Shown: positions 48,200-56,517 of the stretch, piece by piece
How positions within the stretch are numbered: position 1 is the stretch's first letter
How the letters are laid out: every line of letters begins with the position of its first letter
Assembly (NCBI RefSeq): GCF_900091655.1
Contig: NZ_LT594621.1
Coordinates: 558,001-622,000, forward strand
DNA length: 64,000 bases
Reading direction: 5' to 3'
DNA from: Culturomica massiliensis
GTDB lineage: Bacteria; Bacteroidota; Bacteroidia; Bacteroidales; Marinifilaceae
Program-made: the position numbers and the translations under genes
The notes under the pieces: generated by a model
The model's database searches: none
Told to the model about the DNA's origin: nothing
The model's input: the letters and a program-made list of their open reading frames with translations, nothing else

Positions 48200-49198
48200 A
48201 TGAAACGGAATTTGTTGAATATATTAATACTTGTTTTTATGTTGCCGTTCGGTATGTATGCCTGTCATCCTGCTCAGGTAAAAGTAATAAATAATGACCC
48301 GGAACAGACAGGAGAGGATAGCGTTACTTCCGGATTTCCCAAAGTATACTTGTGTAAAGACATCACTGCCGGAAATCTGGTCCGGATTTATGAAGCACTG
48401 GGACGTCCGGTAAAAGGTAAAGTAGCCGTAAAACTCAGTACGGGAGAGCCGGGAGGCCATAATTTTCTGCAACCGGCTTTAATTAAAGACCTGGTAAAAA
48501 AGGTCAACGGTACGATTGTGGAATGCAATACCGCTTACGGGGGCGGACGTTCGGATACCGAATCTCACTTTAAGGCAGCCGAAGATCATGGTTTTACAGC
48601 CATAGCTCCGGTGGATATTATGGATGCTGACGGAGAAGTCAGGCTTCCGGTTAAAAACGGAAAACATCTGAAGGAAGATATTGTCGGTTCTCATTATCTG
48701 AATTATGATTTTACGGTGGTGCTTTCCCACTTTAAGGGACATGCTATGGGCGGTTTCGGAGGCGCGATCAAGAATATTTCAATCGGAATCGCTTCTTCTG
48801 ACGGGAAACGCCTGATTCATTCGGCTGGGACAAGTACAACCGATTGGGGAAATCCCGCCCAGGATGATTTTTTGGAGTCTATGGCCGAGGCGGCACAAGC
48901 TGTCATTCAGCATTGCGGCGACAATATCCTATACATTAGTGTGGCCAATAATTTGTCGGTAGACTGCGATTGTGATTCCAATCCGGCCGATCCGCAGATG
49001 GGGGATATTGGTATTTTGGCCTCACTTGACCCGGTGGCACTCGATAAGGCATGCACCGATTTGGTTCGGGCATCGGAAGATCATGGAAAGATACATCTGA
49101 TTGAACGCATAGATTCCCGTCATGGTATGCATACGCTGGATTATGCCGAACGGATCGGATTGGGTAGCCAAAAGTATGAATTGGTGGAGTTGAAATGA
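48200..49198 (+). CDS. DUF362 lipoprotein
   Basis: 332 residues from MKRNLLNILILVF; the longer frame from 48161 overlaps the preceding gene. Lipobox Cys at LPFGMYAC. The DUF362 core is seen: VAVKLSTGEPGGHNFLQP, FTVVLSHFKGHAMGGFGGAIKNISIG, and CDCDSNPADPQMGDIGILASLDPVALDKA, which includes the conserved cysteines. DUF362 proteins of anaerobes are often linked to ferredoxin domains. Export and the operon link to the FMN reductase suggest a periplasmic redox role. Confidence 0.9.
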   Translation: MKRNLLNILILVFMLPFGMYACHPAQVKVINNDPEQTGEDSVTSGFPKVYLCKDITAGNLVRIYEALGRPVKGKVAVKLSTGEPGGHNFLQPALIKDLVKKVNGTIVECNTAYGGGRSDTESHFKAAEDHGFTAIAPVDIMDADGEVRLPVKNGKHLKEDIVGSHYLNYDFTVVLSHFKGHAMGGFGGAIKNISIGIASSDGKRLIHSAGTSTTDWGNPAQDDFLESMAEAAQAVIQHCGDNILYISVANNLSVDCDCDSNPADPQMGDIGILASLDPVALDKACTDLVRASEDHGKIHLIERIDSRHGMHTLDYAERIGLGSQKYELVELK

Positions 49199-49280
49199 AA
49201 ATCATTGATTTTATCATTGTCGCGCTACAGTAACCTCTTTTCCTTTTTTCCGTTTCTATGGATAGAAACAGGCGGAAGGA

Positions 49281-50864
49281 ATGAAAAAGAAAATCAGGAT
49301 AGTTGTTTATGTCATTTTTGCACTTGTCATTGTATATTTCGGAGTACAATGGATACTGGAAAGTAAAATCAGGAACCTCGTTGAAAAAAAGATATATGAA
49401 GTGACCCGGGGGACTGTAAAGGCTGAAGTCGGTTCGGTTTCTTTGCGGTTGATCAGTCGCTCGTTATGGCTGAAAGAGGTGAAAATCAGTTCAGATACAG
49501 GAGCCGGCCTTCAAAACGGTCTGCCTCTGATAACTGCTGAGGGGTACCTTAAAAAAGTGGGGATACGCGGCATTCGTTTTAAAAAAAAAGATTCCGTAAT
49601 TTACTTACGGGCAAAGGGGGTTGAATTGGACGTTTCGCGGCTGTCGGCCGATATATTGAAGAAAAGCCGGGATATCTCGGCTATGGATCGGAATATACCG
49701 CGCTTGCAGTTACAAATACAAAAAATAGCTGTCCGGCTCGGTCATATCCACTGCTGTGAAATCGAAGGACGTGATTCCGCCGAATTCCGTTTGCAGGATT
49801 TTAACGGGGAAGTAAACGATTGGGAGATGAATACGCTTTCCCGGAACACCGGTTTACCTTTTTCCTGCCGGGATTTACAAATGGCTTTGTCCTCCTTTCA
49901 CTATTCGTTTGGAGAGAATTCACAGGTATTGGAAATCGATTCATTAAAACTGCAAGGAGCAAAGGGCCGCTTTGCTGTCGGAAATATCCGGTTGATGCCC
50001 CGGTATGGCATGTACGAATTTGCAGAAAAGGCCCCGGGACATGCGGATTGGATCCGAATCAAGGCCTCCGGATTGCGGGGGGAAGGGTTCAGTTTACAAA
50101 AACTGATGTCTGAACGGTTTATATTTATCGATAGTATTTCTTTGGAAAAGGCTTCTGTCAGTAGTTTTAAAAATCGGCAGATTGAGCAGAAAGCTCGGGT
50201 AAAACGTTTGTTTTACGAATCGGTACAGGAATTCTCTCTTCCTTTTGCTGTCCGGAGGGTTGCCCTGAACCGTGTCGATGTCGAATACCTGGAGTTGGCT
50301 AAACACGGACTTTCACCGGGAAGAATTGCTTTCGGTGATTTGCGGGGAATATTTTACGATCTGACAAACAGACCTCCATCCGGACAGTCTTTTTATACCT
50401 TAAGGGCCGAAGGTAGACTGATGGATCAAGGGAAAATACAGGCTGTTTTCCGTTTACCGGCCGATTCTGTAAAACCGGCTTTTGAAATTGCCGGAGAGAT
50501 GGGACCTCTGAATTTAGCTGTTTTAAATCCGATACTGGAACCTTTGGCAAAAATTAAGGTCACATCCGGACATTTGGAGAAAATGACATTTGAAATAAAA
50601 GGGAATTCGCAAAAAGCCCGGGTAGATATGGTGTTTTTGTATGAGAGGCTCCGGATTCGTATAATGAAAGAAAAGGACGGAAAGCTTGAGACCAGTTCGT
50701 TTCTTACAACTTTGGCTAATGGAATGATTGTAAAGGAAAATAACCCGGATCACCGGGGAATACGAAAAGGAGAGGGCTGGGCCGAAAGAGATCCCTATCG
50801 TTCCCAGTTCAATTACCTTTGGAAAATAATGCTCGAGGGACTGAAAAAATCTGTCGGACTCTAA
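49281..50864 (+). CDS. AsmA/DUF748-like membrane-anchored protein
   Basis: 527 residues. One N-terminal membrane helix (RIVVYVIFALVIVYFGVQWIL) is followed by a long beta-rich periplasmic part typical of the AsmA/DUF748 group (EVTRGTVKAEVGSVSLRLISRSLWLKEVKISSD). There are no enzymatic motifs. It is expected to act at the inner face of the envelope in outer-membrane assembly or lipid transport. A single gene with no partner. Confidence 0.75.
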   Translation: MKKKIRIVVYVIFALVIVYFGVQWILESKIRNLVEKKIYEVTRGTVKAEVGSVSLRLISRSLWLKEVKISSDTGAGLQNGLPLITAEGYLKKVGIRGIRFKKKDSVIYLRAKGVELDVSRLSADILKKSRDISAMDRNIPRLQLQIQKIAVRLGHIHCCEIEGRDSAEFRLQDFNGEVNDWEMNTLSRNTGLPFSCRDLQMALSSFHYSFGENSQVLEIDSLKLQGAKGRFAVGNIRLMPRYGMYEFAEKAPGHADWIRIKASGLRGEGFSLQKLMSERFIFIDSISLEKASVSSFKNRQIEQKARVKRLFYESVQEFSLPFAVRRVALNRVDVEYLELAKHGLSPGRIAFGDLRGIFYDLTNRPPSGQSFYTLRAEGRLMDQGKIQAVFRLPADSVKPAFEIAGEMGPLNLAVLNPILEPLAKIKVTSGHLEKMTFEIKGNSQKARVDMVFLYERLRIRIMKEKDGKLETSSFLTTLANGMIVKENNPDHRGIRKGEGWAERDPYRSQFNYLWKIMLEGLKKSVGL

Positions 50865-51091
50865 TTTTGCCGGAAAATAGGATTGGGGTAAGAAAGATTC
50901 GGAAGCTCTTCCTTTTTATTTTCATGCTCTTTTTAAACATCAGTAATGGATTTCTTCGATAGTAGTAGTGGTTGATAGTGTCTTTCGTATTTCGGTTTCC
51001 GTAATGATACTCTGTCAAATAACCTGAAAATAGATTTCTGTATGGCAAAAAAATATATATTTGTATAAATTCAACCGAAACAGTAAATACA

Positions 51092-51553
51092 ATGGGGTTA
51101 TTAAATTTTATATTCGGTAAATCGAATAAAATGGAAAATGAGTTTTTCGGAACAATGACTTTTTTTGAGTTTAAGAGAGAACCTCATAAAAATTATTTCG
51201 AATGTAGTCGTCATTTTAAACCGACCGACAAAATAATAGAAATCGGCATCGACGGAGATAAGGCAGGAGTAACCAAAGAGCAAATCGGGTTTTTTAGGCG
51301 TATAGAGGACAATTATTCCAAAATATGCCAAACGGTTGCTCCTTTGATTGAGAAGGAATTCGGGAGTTGGAAAGAAGGGTTCAGAATACTTGATTTTCAA
51401 AAGGAATTCGAGGCAGTCTATTTGAGTTTACCGCGATGTGAAACCCAGCCTGTTATTTGGGAAATTGCTTTTGAATCGGAACATGACGGAAATCATACCT
51501 TCACATTAACTATGTCAGACTTTGAGGCAAAAGAAATACTTATCGACGGATAA
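51092..51553 (+). CDS. Small soluble protein, DUF2262-like resemblance
   Basis: 153 residues; no signal or membrane segment. FFGTMTFFEFKREPHKNYFECSRHFKP and TKEQIGFFRRIEDNYSKICQTVAPLIEKEF resemble the small cytosolic proteins grouped as DUF2262 and some immunity proteins of polymorphic toxins. I am unsure of the family. It has no toxin neighbour; the AT-rich upstream gap has a TATATATTTG-like box near 51050-51063. Confidence 0.55.
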   Translation: MGLLNFIFGKSNKMENEFFGTMTFFEFKREPHKNYFECSRHFKPTDKIIEIGIDGDKAGVTKEQIGFFRRIEDNYSKICQTVAPLIEKEFGSWKEGFRILDFQKEFEAVYLSLPRCETQPVIWEIAFESEHDGNHTFTLTMSDFEAKEILIDG

Positions 51554-51600
51554 AACAATAGGTAGTCTGTTTCTGTCCGGATATTAAACGATGTAATGAA

Positions 51601-52200
51601 ATGAAAAGCCTATTTTTATTCCTATTGGTCAGTTTTTGGACATTGGAGACCGTATTCGGTCAGAATCCGGCCTTGGCAGAAGCTGCTTGTCAGATAGAAA
51701 ATCCTGCGATTCAATACGACCCTTCTTATTTTAGGATTTCCTACCCTAACGGGGATGTGCCGGTAGATAAAGGTGTATGTACAGATGTCGTGATCAGGGC
51801 TTACCGGAAATTAGGAATTGATTTACAGAAAAATGTCCATGAAGATATGAAAGCTAACTTTGGCAGGTATCCTAAAAACTGGGGACTTACCCGACCCGAT
51901 CCGAATATAGACCATCGGCGAGTGCCTAATTTAATGACATTCTTTTCGAGATACGGTGAAGTGCTTGAGATTACAGATCGTCCGGAGGATTATAAACAGG
52001 GAGATATCGTTTGCTGGGATTTGGGACGTGGAATATTACACATCGGGATCGTTTCGAATGTCGCTTCAAAGGAGCAGGTTCCTGATTCTAACAACCGTCT
52101 TTTGATGATGCACAACATCGGCGCCGGTCAGGTATTGGAAGATTGTCTGTTTGACTGGAAAATAATAGGTCATTACAGGTATTTCGGAGAAGTCGAATGA
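51601..52200 (+). CDS. DUF1287 (NlpC/P60-fold) exported protein
   Basis: 199 residues. Signal MKSLFLFLLVSFWTLETVFG. The DUF1287 core follows: ISYPNGDVPVDKGVCTDVVIRAYRKLGIDLQKNVHEDMKANFGRYP, then NIDHRRVPNLMTFFSRYG and QGDIVCWDLGRGILHIGIV. The C-T-D...H-I-G order is the Cys/His catalytic layout of NlpC/P60-like amidases. It is probably periplasmic and acts on peptidoglycan or peptides. Confidence 0.87.
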   Translation: MKSLFLFLLVSFWTLETVFGQNPALAEAACQIENPAIQYDPSYFRISYPNGDVPVDKGVCTDVVIRAYRKLGIDLQKNVHEDMKANFGRYPKNWGLTRPDPNIDHRRVPNLMTFFSRYGEVLEITDRPEDYKQGDIVCWDLGRGILHIGIVSNVASKEQVPDSNNRLLMMHNIGAGQVLEDCLFDWKIIGHYRYFGEVE

Positions 52201-52552
52201 AGGAAGTGCGCTACAGAAGTGTGCTCTTAAATTGGGCAGATTGTTTTGTGTTTAAAGTCGGCTTTATCGTCTTTGGTCAATGTATTCAAAGCCAAGGGGA
52301 TGATAAGTTCGGCCGATTCCAGAAGATTGAATGTGAAAAATTCGGTTTTTGCCGATTCCGGGAGAATACCGAGATCCGCTAATTACTTCCGAAAATCTGA
52401 TCTTGCGGTAATTTAAAATTATCCAAAACCAGGAGAATAATAGAACATCCTTGGGGTATCGGGGGTATAAACGACGTTTGCTCTGCGTATACCTATGGCT
52501 ACATATACGACGGTACAGGAACGGTATAGCTGCGGTATATGAACGGTCCCCG

Positions 52553-52582
52553 CCGGAGTTGTACCGGAGTTGTACCGGAGTT
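52553..52582. repeat. Tandem 11-bp repeats (CCGGAGTTGTA)
   Basis: Two full units and an eight-base third copy, within the 460-base gap 52201-52660, which also holds several CGGTATA-type partial repeats (about 52475-52545). Otherwise no gene is seen in this gap. Confidence 0.55.
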
Positions 52583-52632
52583 AATAAGGCGAATCCCCGG
52601 CGAATCTCCGGTTGATCTCATACGGGGAACAT

Positions 52633-52659
52633 AGCACTTTATCCCCGTCCCCGGGTGCT
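52633..52659. repeat. REP-like GC-rich palindromic repeat, copy 2
   Basis: AGCACTTTATCCCCGTCCCC then GGGTGCT: the same plan as at 38655-38682 and 55477-55503. It ends one base before the stop of the PAP2 gene. Confidence 0.65.
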
Positions 52660-52660
52660 A

Positions 52661-53323
52661 CTACGGACTTTGTTTGTTTTTTATTTTAAGGATGGATATA
52701 AGTGATTTATTCGTCCATGCTATGTTTTTCGATGTCAGGTAGAGCGGATACATTGTCAGGGCGGTTGTCATTCCCACGATTGAACCCAACATAATGTCTT
52801 CGGCAAAATGTTGCGATAGGTAAATGCGCGAGTAAGCTGCCACAATCGCCAGCATAAGACAAAAGAACGATATGTATCGGTTTTGTGACAAAAGGGTGAT
52901 ACAGGTCATGGTGGCAAAAACGGCGGAGGTGTGCCCTGACGGAAAACTGTTGGCGGTATGTATCTTCATTCCCTCCACAAACTGCAAAGCCACGTCAGGG
53001 AAGTTCTCTTCGAAAAATATTTTGGGGCGCGGCACACCGAAGAACCATTTCAGTCCTTTGGTAAGCAAAGCGTTCACAAGCAGAGTGATCAGCAGGTAAA
53101 ACGATTGGTTTATTCGGAGGAAAAGATAAACCATAACAATAACGAAGGGGATGCTGGCACCCAGGTGGGTAAAATAGGTGAAAAAAAAATCCAGAAAAGA
53201 CGAGCGATAGACATTGAGCATCAAGTGTAGTTCGCCCTTTTCGTAAATTACAATCAGTAAAAACCAGATTATTGCAAAAACGGCGTATGGAACAAGAAAG
53301 CAGATGAAAGTTTTTTTATTCAT
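52661..53323 (-). CDS. PAP2-family membrane phosphatase
   Basis: 220 residues with about six membrane helices. All three PAP2 motifs are complete: K-x6-RP in KWFFGVPRP, PSGH, and SR-x5-H-x3-D in SRIYLSQHFAED. It removes phosphate from a lipid, such as lipid A (LpxE-like) or undecaprenyl diphosphate. The next gene, on the same strand, is a phosphoethanolamine transferase, so joint lipid A remodelling (dephosphorylation then phosphoethanolamine addition) is the best guess. Confidence 0.9.
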   Translation of the reverse strand: MNKKTFICFLVPYAVFAIIWFLLIVIYEKGELHLMLNVYRSSFLDFFFTYFTHLGASIPFVIVMVYLFLRINQSFYLLITLLVNALLTKGLKWFFGVPRPKIFFEENFPDVALQFVEGMKIHTANSFPSGHTSAVFATMTCITLLSQNRYISFFCLMLAIVAAYSRIYLSQHFAEDIMLGSIVGMTTALTMYPLYLTSKNIAWTNKSLISILKIKNKQSP

Positions 53324-53416
53324 TTTTCTTAATTGTTATTCAGTAATTACGTGCAAAGCACGAACAACGCAAACGGAGAGTGTGTAAAACGGCATAACCG
53401 GATAACGTGCAATGCG

Positions 53417-54955
53417 TCAGTTATAAATATTCAATTCTTCTTTATAAATCGGACTTTCCACTCCCAGGAAATTCAGCACGCTGTGAAATACGTGATTTTG
53501 TGTCAACGATTCATTCGGTTTGAGTTGTCTCAAACTGTCGGATACCCAAACGATAAAGGGAATTTCGTACTGCTCCCGCGGAGCAATACTCATAGGTAGG
53601 CCATGCATATAGAGATTTTTTTCGCCCAGCGACTCGCCGTGATCCGAAACAAATATCATCGAGCTGTCATACTCTTTCAGTTCTTTCAGTAGTTCAATCA
53701 GGCTGTGCAACAAATAGTCGGTATAAACAATGGTATTATCGTAAGCGTTTATCAACTCCTCTTGCGAACAGTCTGCCAGTTCAACGCTGTTGCATACGGG
53801 GGTGAAAATTTCGAAACGAGGAGGATATTTTTTGCTGTATGTCGGACCGTGGCTTGTGCTTGTGTGCAGAATGATTAACACTTTATTGTGTTCGCTTTCC
53901 GATATCTGCTCTTTCAGTCCGCTTAAAAGGATTTCGTCGTAATTGCCGTTTTCTCCTTTATAGCCAGGCATCAGGGCCGCTCTGTTTTGATAGGTCTTTA
54001 TATGAACCGGCGGTTCTCCCCAGTTGGTTGTTCGCCACACAACCGACACATTGTTGCGAAACAAATAGTTGGGCAGTATCTCGTATAAATCATTGGACTT
54101 TTTGTGTGTTAAAATACATTTCATGCCGGCAGTGGTGTAGGTGGCACAAGATACCGCCGGGAAATAAAACAGGTTGGGCGTTTCGGACAACAAGGGGTTG
54201 GTATTCTTTTCGTAACCATAGAGCGAAAAGTTTTTACTTCTTGCCGATTCGCCTATTACCAGAACCAATACCGATTTTTTATTGTCTTTTAGGATGGCGT
54301 CGGGCAACAGAATTTCTTTTCTGTTGCTTTGGTGCTTATGGATATAAAAGCGTGCGATATTTACCGTGTAAGACCATGGCATTACAAGCCCGCCCAGAGT
54401 GGTGTCGTGTTTGTCAATCCATAGCCAGTTCGTGGCGTTGACAAATATCAATGCGGCGAAAAACAGCAGTGTCAGTGAAGTCGTTACCAAAAACTTTTTT
54501 AGCTTTACGGTTATTATTTTAGCCTTGATGATGTAGATCGAGGGAAATATGCCGAACAATAAGATGTATAGCAGTAACTTTACCGAGAAAAAACTGCTTG
54601 CTTCATCATAATTTGTATTGATAACGTTGCCTATCATTCCCTTGTCTATGATAATGTTGTAAGTATTTACAAAATAGGTGGCAATTGAGCTTATTATAAA
54701 GGTTACAACCATCAGAAACTTCCCTACAAAACGCGACAGGAAAAGAAATAGATAAAAAGTAAAAGCATTAAACAGTAATAATAAAACAAAGAGACTGATA
54801 ACCAGTAATATGCCGTTGAAACTTTTATAATTGAGGTTATTGAAAACAAAAGCAAGAAACGAATAGTGGAAAAACAAAAGGTTGAACAGACTCATCAACA
54901 AGGCGAAATGAGTAATTTTTATACTTTTTGTCAATTGGGGAAACAATAACTTCAT
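53417..54955 (-). CDS. Phosphoethanolamine transferase (EptA-like)
   Basis: 512 residues. Five N-terminal membrane helices (about 1-170) precede a sulfatase-fold periplasmic domain. Its motifs are VLVIGESARSKNFSLYGY (metal Glu), CATYTTAGMKCIL with the nucleophile Thr, LHTSTSHGPTYSKKYP and FVSDHGESLGE, together the EptA/Mcr active site. It transfers phosphoethanolamine from phosphatidylethanolamine to lipid A phosphate, lowering net negative charge. The gene precedes the PAP2 gene by 93 bases on the same strand. Confidence 0.92.
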   Translation of the reverse strand: MKLLFPQLTKSIKITHFALLMSLFNLLFFHYSFLAFVFNNLNYKSFNGILLVISLFVLLLLFNAFTFYLFLFLSRFVGKFLMVVTFIISSIATYFVNTYNIIIDKGMIGNVINTNYDEASSFFSVKLLLYILLFGIFPSIYIIKAKIITVKLKKFLVTTSLTLLFFAALIFVNATNWLWIDKHDTTLGGLVMPWSYTVNIARFYIHKHQSNRKEILLPDAILKDNKKSVLVLVIGESARSKNFSLYGYEKNTNPLLSETPNLFYFPAVSCATYTTAGMKCILTHKKSNDLYEILPNYLFRNNVSVVWRTTNWGEPPVHIKTYQNRAALMPGYKGENGNYDEILLSGLKEQISESEHNKVLIILHTSTSHGPTYSKKYPPRFEIFTPVCNSVELADCSQEELINAYDNTIVYTDYLLHSLIELLKELKEYDSSMIFVSDHGESLGEKNLYMHGLPMSIAPREQYEIPFIVWVSDSLRQLKPNESLTQNHVFHSVLNFLGVESPIYKEELNIYN

Positions 54956-55606
54956 GCAGCAATAGATTTTATGTGAATTAGTGATAAATAAATTAGAGTA
55001 AGTTGTCGCCTTTCAATTGGACGCTTTTTGTACAAGAAAAACGGAATGGCAATCAAAACAATATTTGAAATCTATGCGGCAATTATCGGATTCATACCTC
55101 TTTGCATTTTTGGTGCCGAAAAAGTGCAGCGCCAAGCACTGTAAGAATAAAAGCCGAGATTACTCCGGCACGCGTAGAGGTATATTACAATTCGAATTTT
55201 AAAATAGTGTTTTTTAACCAGTAGCCAACAGACAATTAATTTGTGCGTAAAACTAAGAAATTTGCGTTTAAAAACTTAATGGCTATAGGTTAAAATTAGT
55301 TAATTGGGTTTTCCGTGACGAATAATTAAGGCATTTATATACAAGTTTACCGTGAATTATTTCTTGTCTTTATATTGTTAAATCCACTATACTACATGGA
55401 CTTGTTCATGTCAAGTCTGCACCCTGATAAAGGGGGAATTGCCTCAAAATAATTGTCTGATTAAGTCACAATTATTAGCACTTTAGCCCCGTCCCCGGGT
55501 GCTATTTCGGTTTACAATTGTTTTGTTTTTTTGAATTCTAATATTTACAACGAAATATTAGGATGTTGTGATTGGATTTTTTAATTTTAACAATTAATTT
55601 TTTGTT
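54956..55606. other. Gene-poor 650-base region before the cas operon
   Basis: AT-rich. No CRISPR repeats and no gene I accept (a 61-codon frame at 55017 lacks any feature). It holds REP-like copy 3 at 55477-55503; the cas promoter must lie after it, but no clear TAnnTTTG box is seen. Confidence 0.5.
55477..55503. repeat. REP-like GC-rich palindromic repeat, copy 3
   Basis: AGCACTTTAGCCCCGTCCCC then GGGTGCT. Differs from copy 2 at the TATC/TAGC position only; it lies 104 bases before cas6. Confidence 0.65.
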
Positions 55607-56377
55607 ATGCGCCTGAAATTGATATTGAAGTTATTGGATGGTAATTGTTTACCTTGTAATTATATGTACGAGTTATCGAGTGCTTTGTATAAAGTTTTGA
55701 ATGAGGGGAATACTGATTTTACAACCTGGCTGCACGATAAAGGGTATTGCAAGGAGAAGAAATCTTTCAAATTATTCACTTTTTCCAATTTATACATTCC
55801 CCGTTTTAAAATCGAGGGGGATCGGTTGGGGATTCTGACAGATACGGTGCAGTTGATTGTTTCTTTCTATCCGATCGAAGCGATTGAAGCTTTTGTAATG
55901 GGAGTATTCAGGAACAGGCGGATGGAGATCGGAGACCGTAAATCACGGGTAGCATTTGAAGTCATGACGGTGGAACGTTTGCCCGAACCGGAATTCACAC
56001 CGAAGATGACTTTTAAAGCTATTTCCCCGGTTTTTGTGGAAGAGCAGTTTCCGGATACGTCCCGGACAGTCCATCTTACTCCGGGAGATCCCCGGTTTGC
56101 AGAATTACTTCATCTGAATTTACTGGAAAAGTACAGGGCATTTCATCAGCAGGAACCTGATCCGCAGTGGCCTGTGACCCGTTTGAAAGTATTATCAGCC
56201 CCAAAAGCAAAGACTATTGCTTTGAGGGCAGGAACTCCCCAGGAAACGAAAATGAAAGGGTATCTTTTCAATTTTGAGTTGCAAGGAGAGCCTGAATTAT
56301 TGCGTCTGGGGTATTACGGTGGCTTCGGGCGTTTGAACAGCCAGGGATTTGGTTGTACGGAGATCATACGGATATAA
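55607..56377 (+). CDS. cas6: CRISPR-associated endoribonuclease Cas6
   Basis: 256 residues, RAMP fold. The C-terminal glycine-rich loop GYYGGFGRLNSQGFGCTEII is the Cas6 signature; the N-terminal ferredoxin fold begins MRLKLILKLLDGNCLPCNYMYELSSALYKVL, where Cas6 repeats bind. It cuts pre-crRNA within repeats in type I systems. First gene of the cas operon, separated from cas8b by a 140-base segment holding a phage gene fragment. A catalytic His cannot be fixed without alignment. Confidence 0.92.
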   Translation: MRLKLILKLLDGNCLPCNYMYELSSALYKVLNEGNTDFTTWLHDKGYCKEKKSFKLFTFSNLYIPRFKIEGDRLGILTDTVQLIVSFYPIEAIEAFVMGVFRNRRMEIGDRKSRVAFEVMTVERLPEPEFTPKMTFKAISPVFVEEQFPDTSRTVHLTPGDPRFAELLHLNLLEKYRAFHQQEPDPQWPVTRLKVLSAPKAKTIALRAGTPQETKMKGYLFNFELQGEPELLRLGYYGGFGRLNSQGFGCTEIIRI

Positions 56378-56403
56378 TTCAGCTTATCATGGAAGGAGAT
56401 TAA

Positions 56404-56508
56404 ACGACTACAAATTGTAGCCAGTTGGAAGTGCTTGCTGAAGGTGGTAAAATGCGAATAACAGATGTCGCTGATGTGGAGTTGTTAAATATTAATGAAT
56501 TTTTATAA
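56404..56508 (+). pseudogene. Bro-N/antirepressor gene fragment
   Basis: Between cas6 and cas8b the sequence from 56404 reads, in frame to a stop at 56506-56508, TTNCSQLEVLAEGGKMRITD and then VADVELLNINEFL. This matches the TNCS..L....DGKMR.TDVADTE segment I know from Bro-N phage antirepressor proteins. It is too short for a gene and has no start codon. It is either a phage remnant or a chance ORF. Confidence 0.45.
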
Positions 56509-56517
56509 CCCAATATA

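Noticed and set aside
55017..55202. 61-codon ORF as a gene
   Set aside because: No motif, and it sits in the gap that also holds a repeat; codon pattern is not like neighbours.
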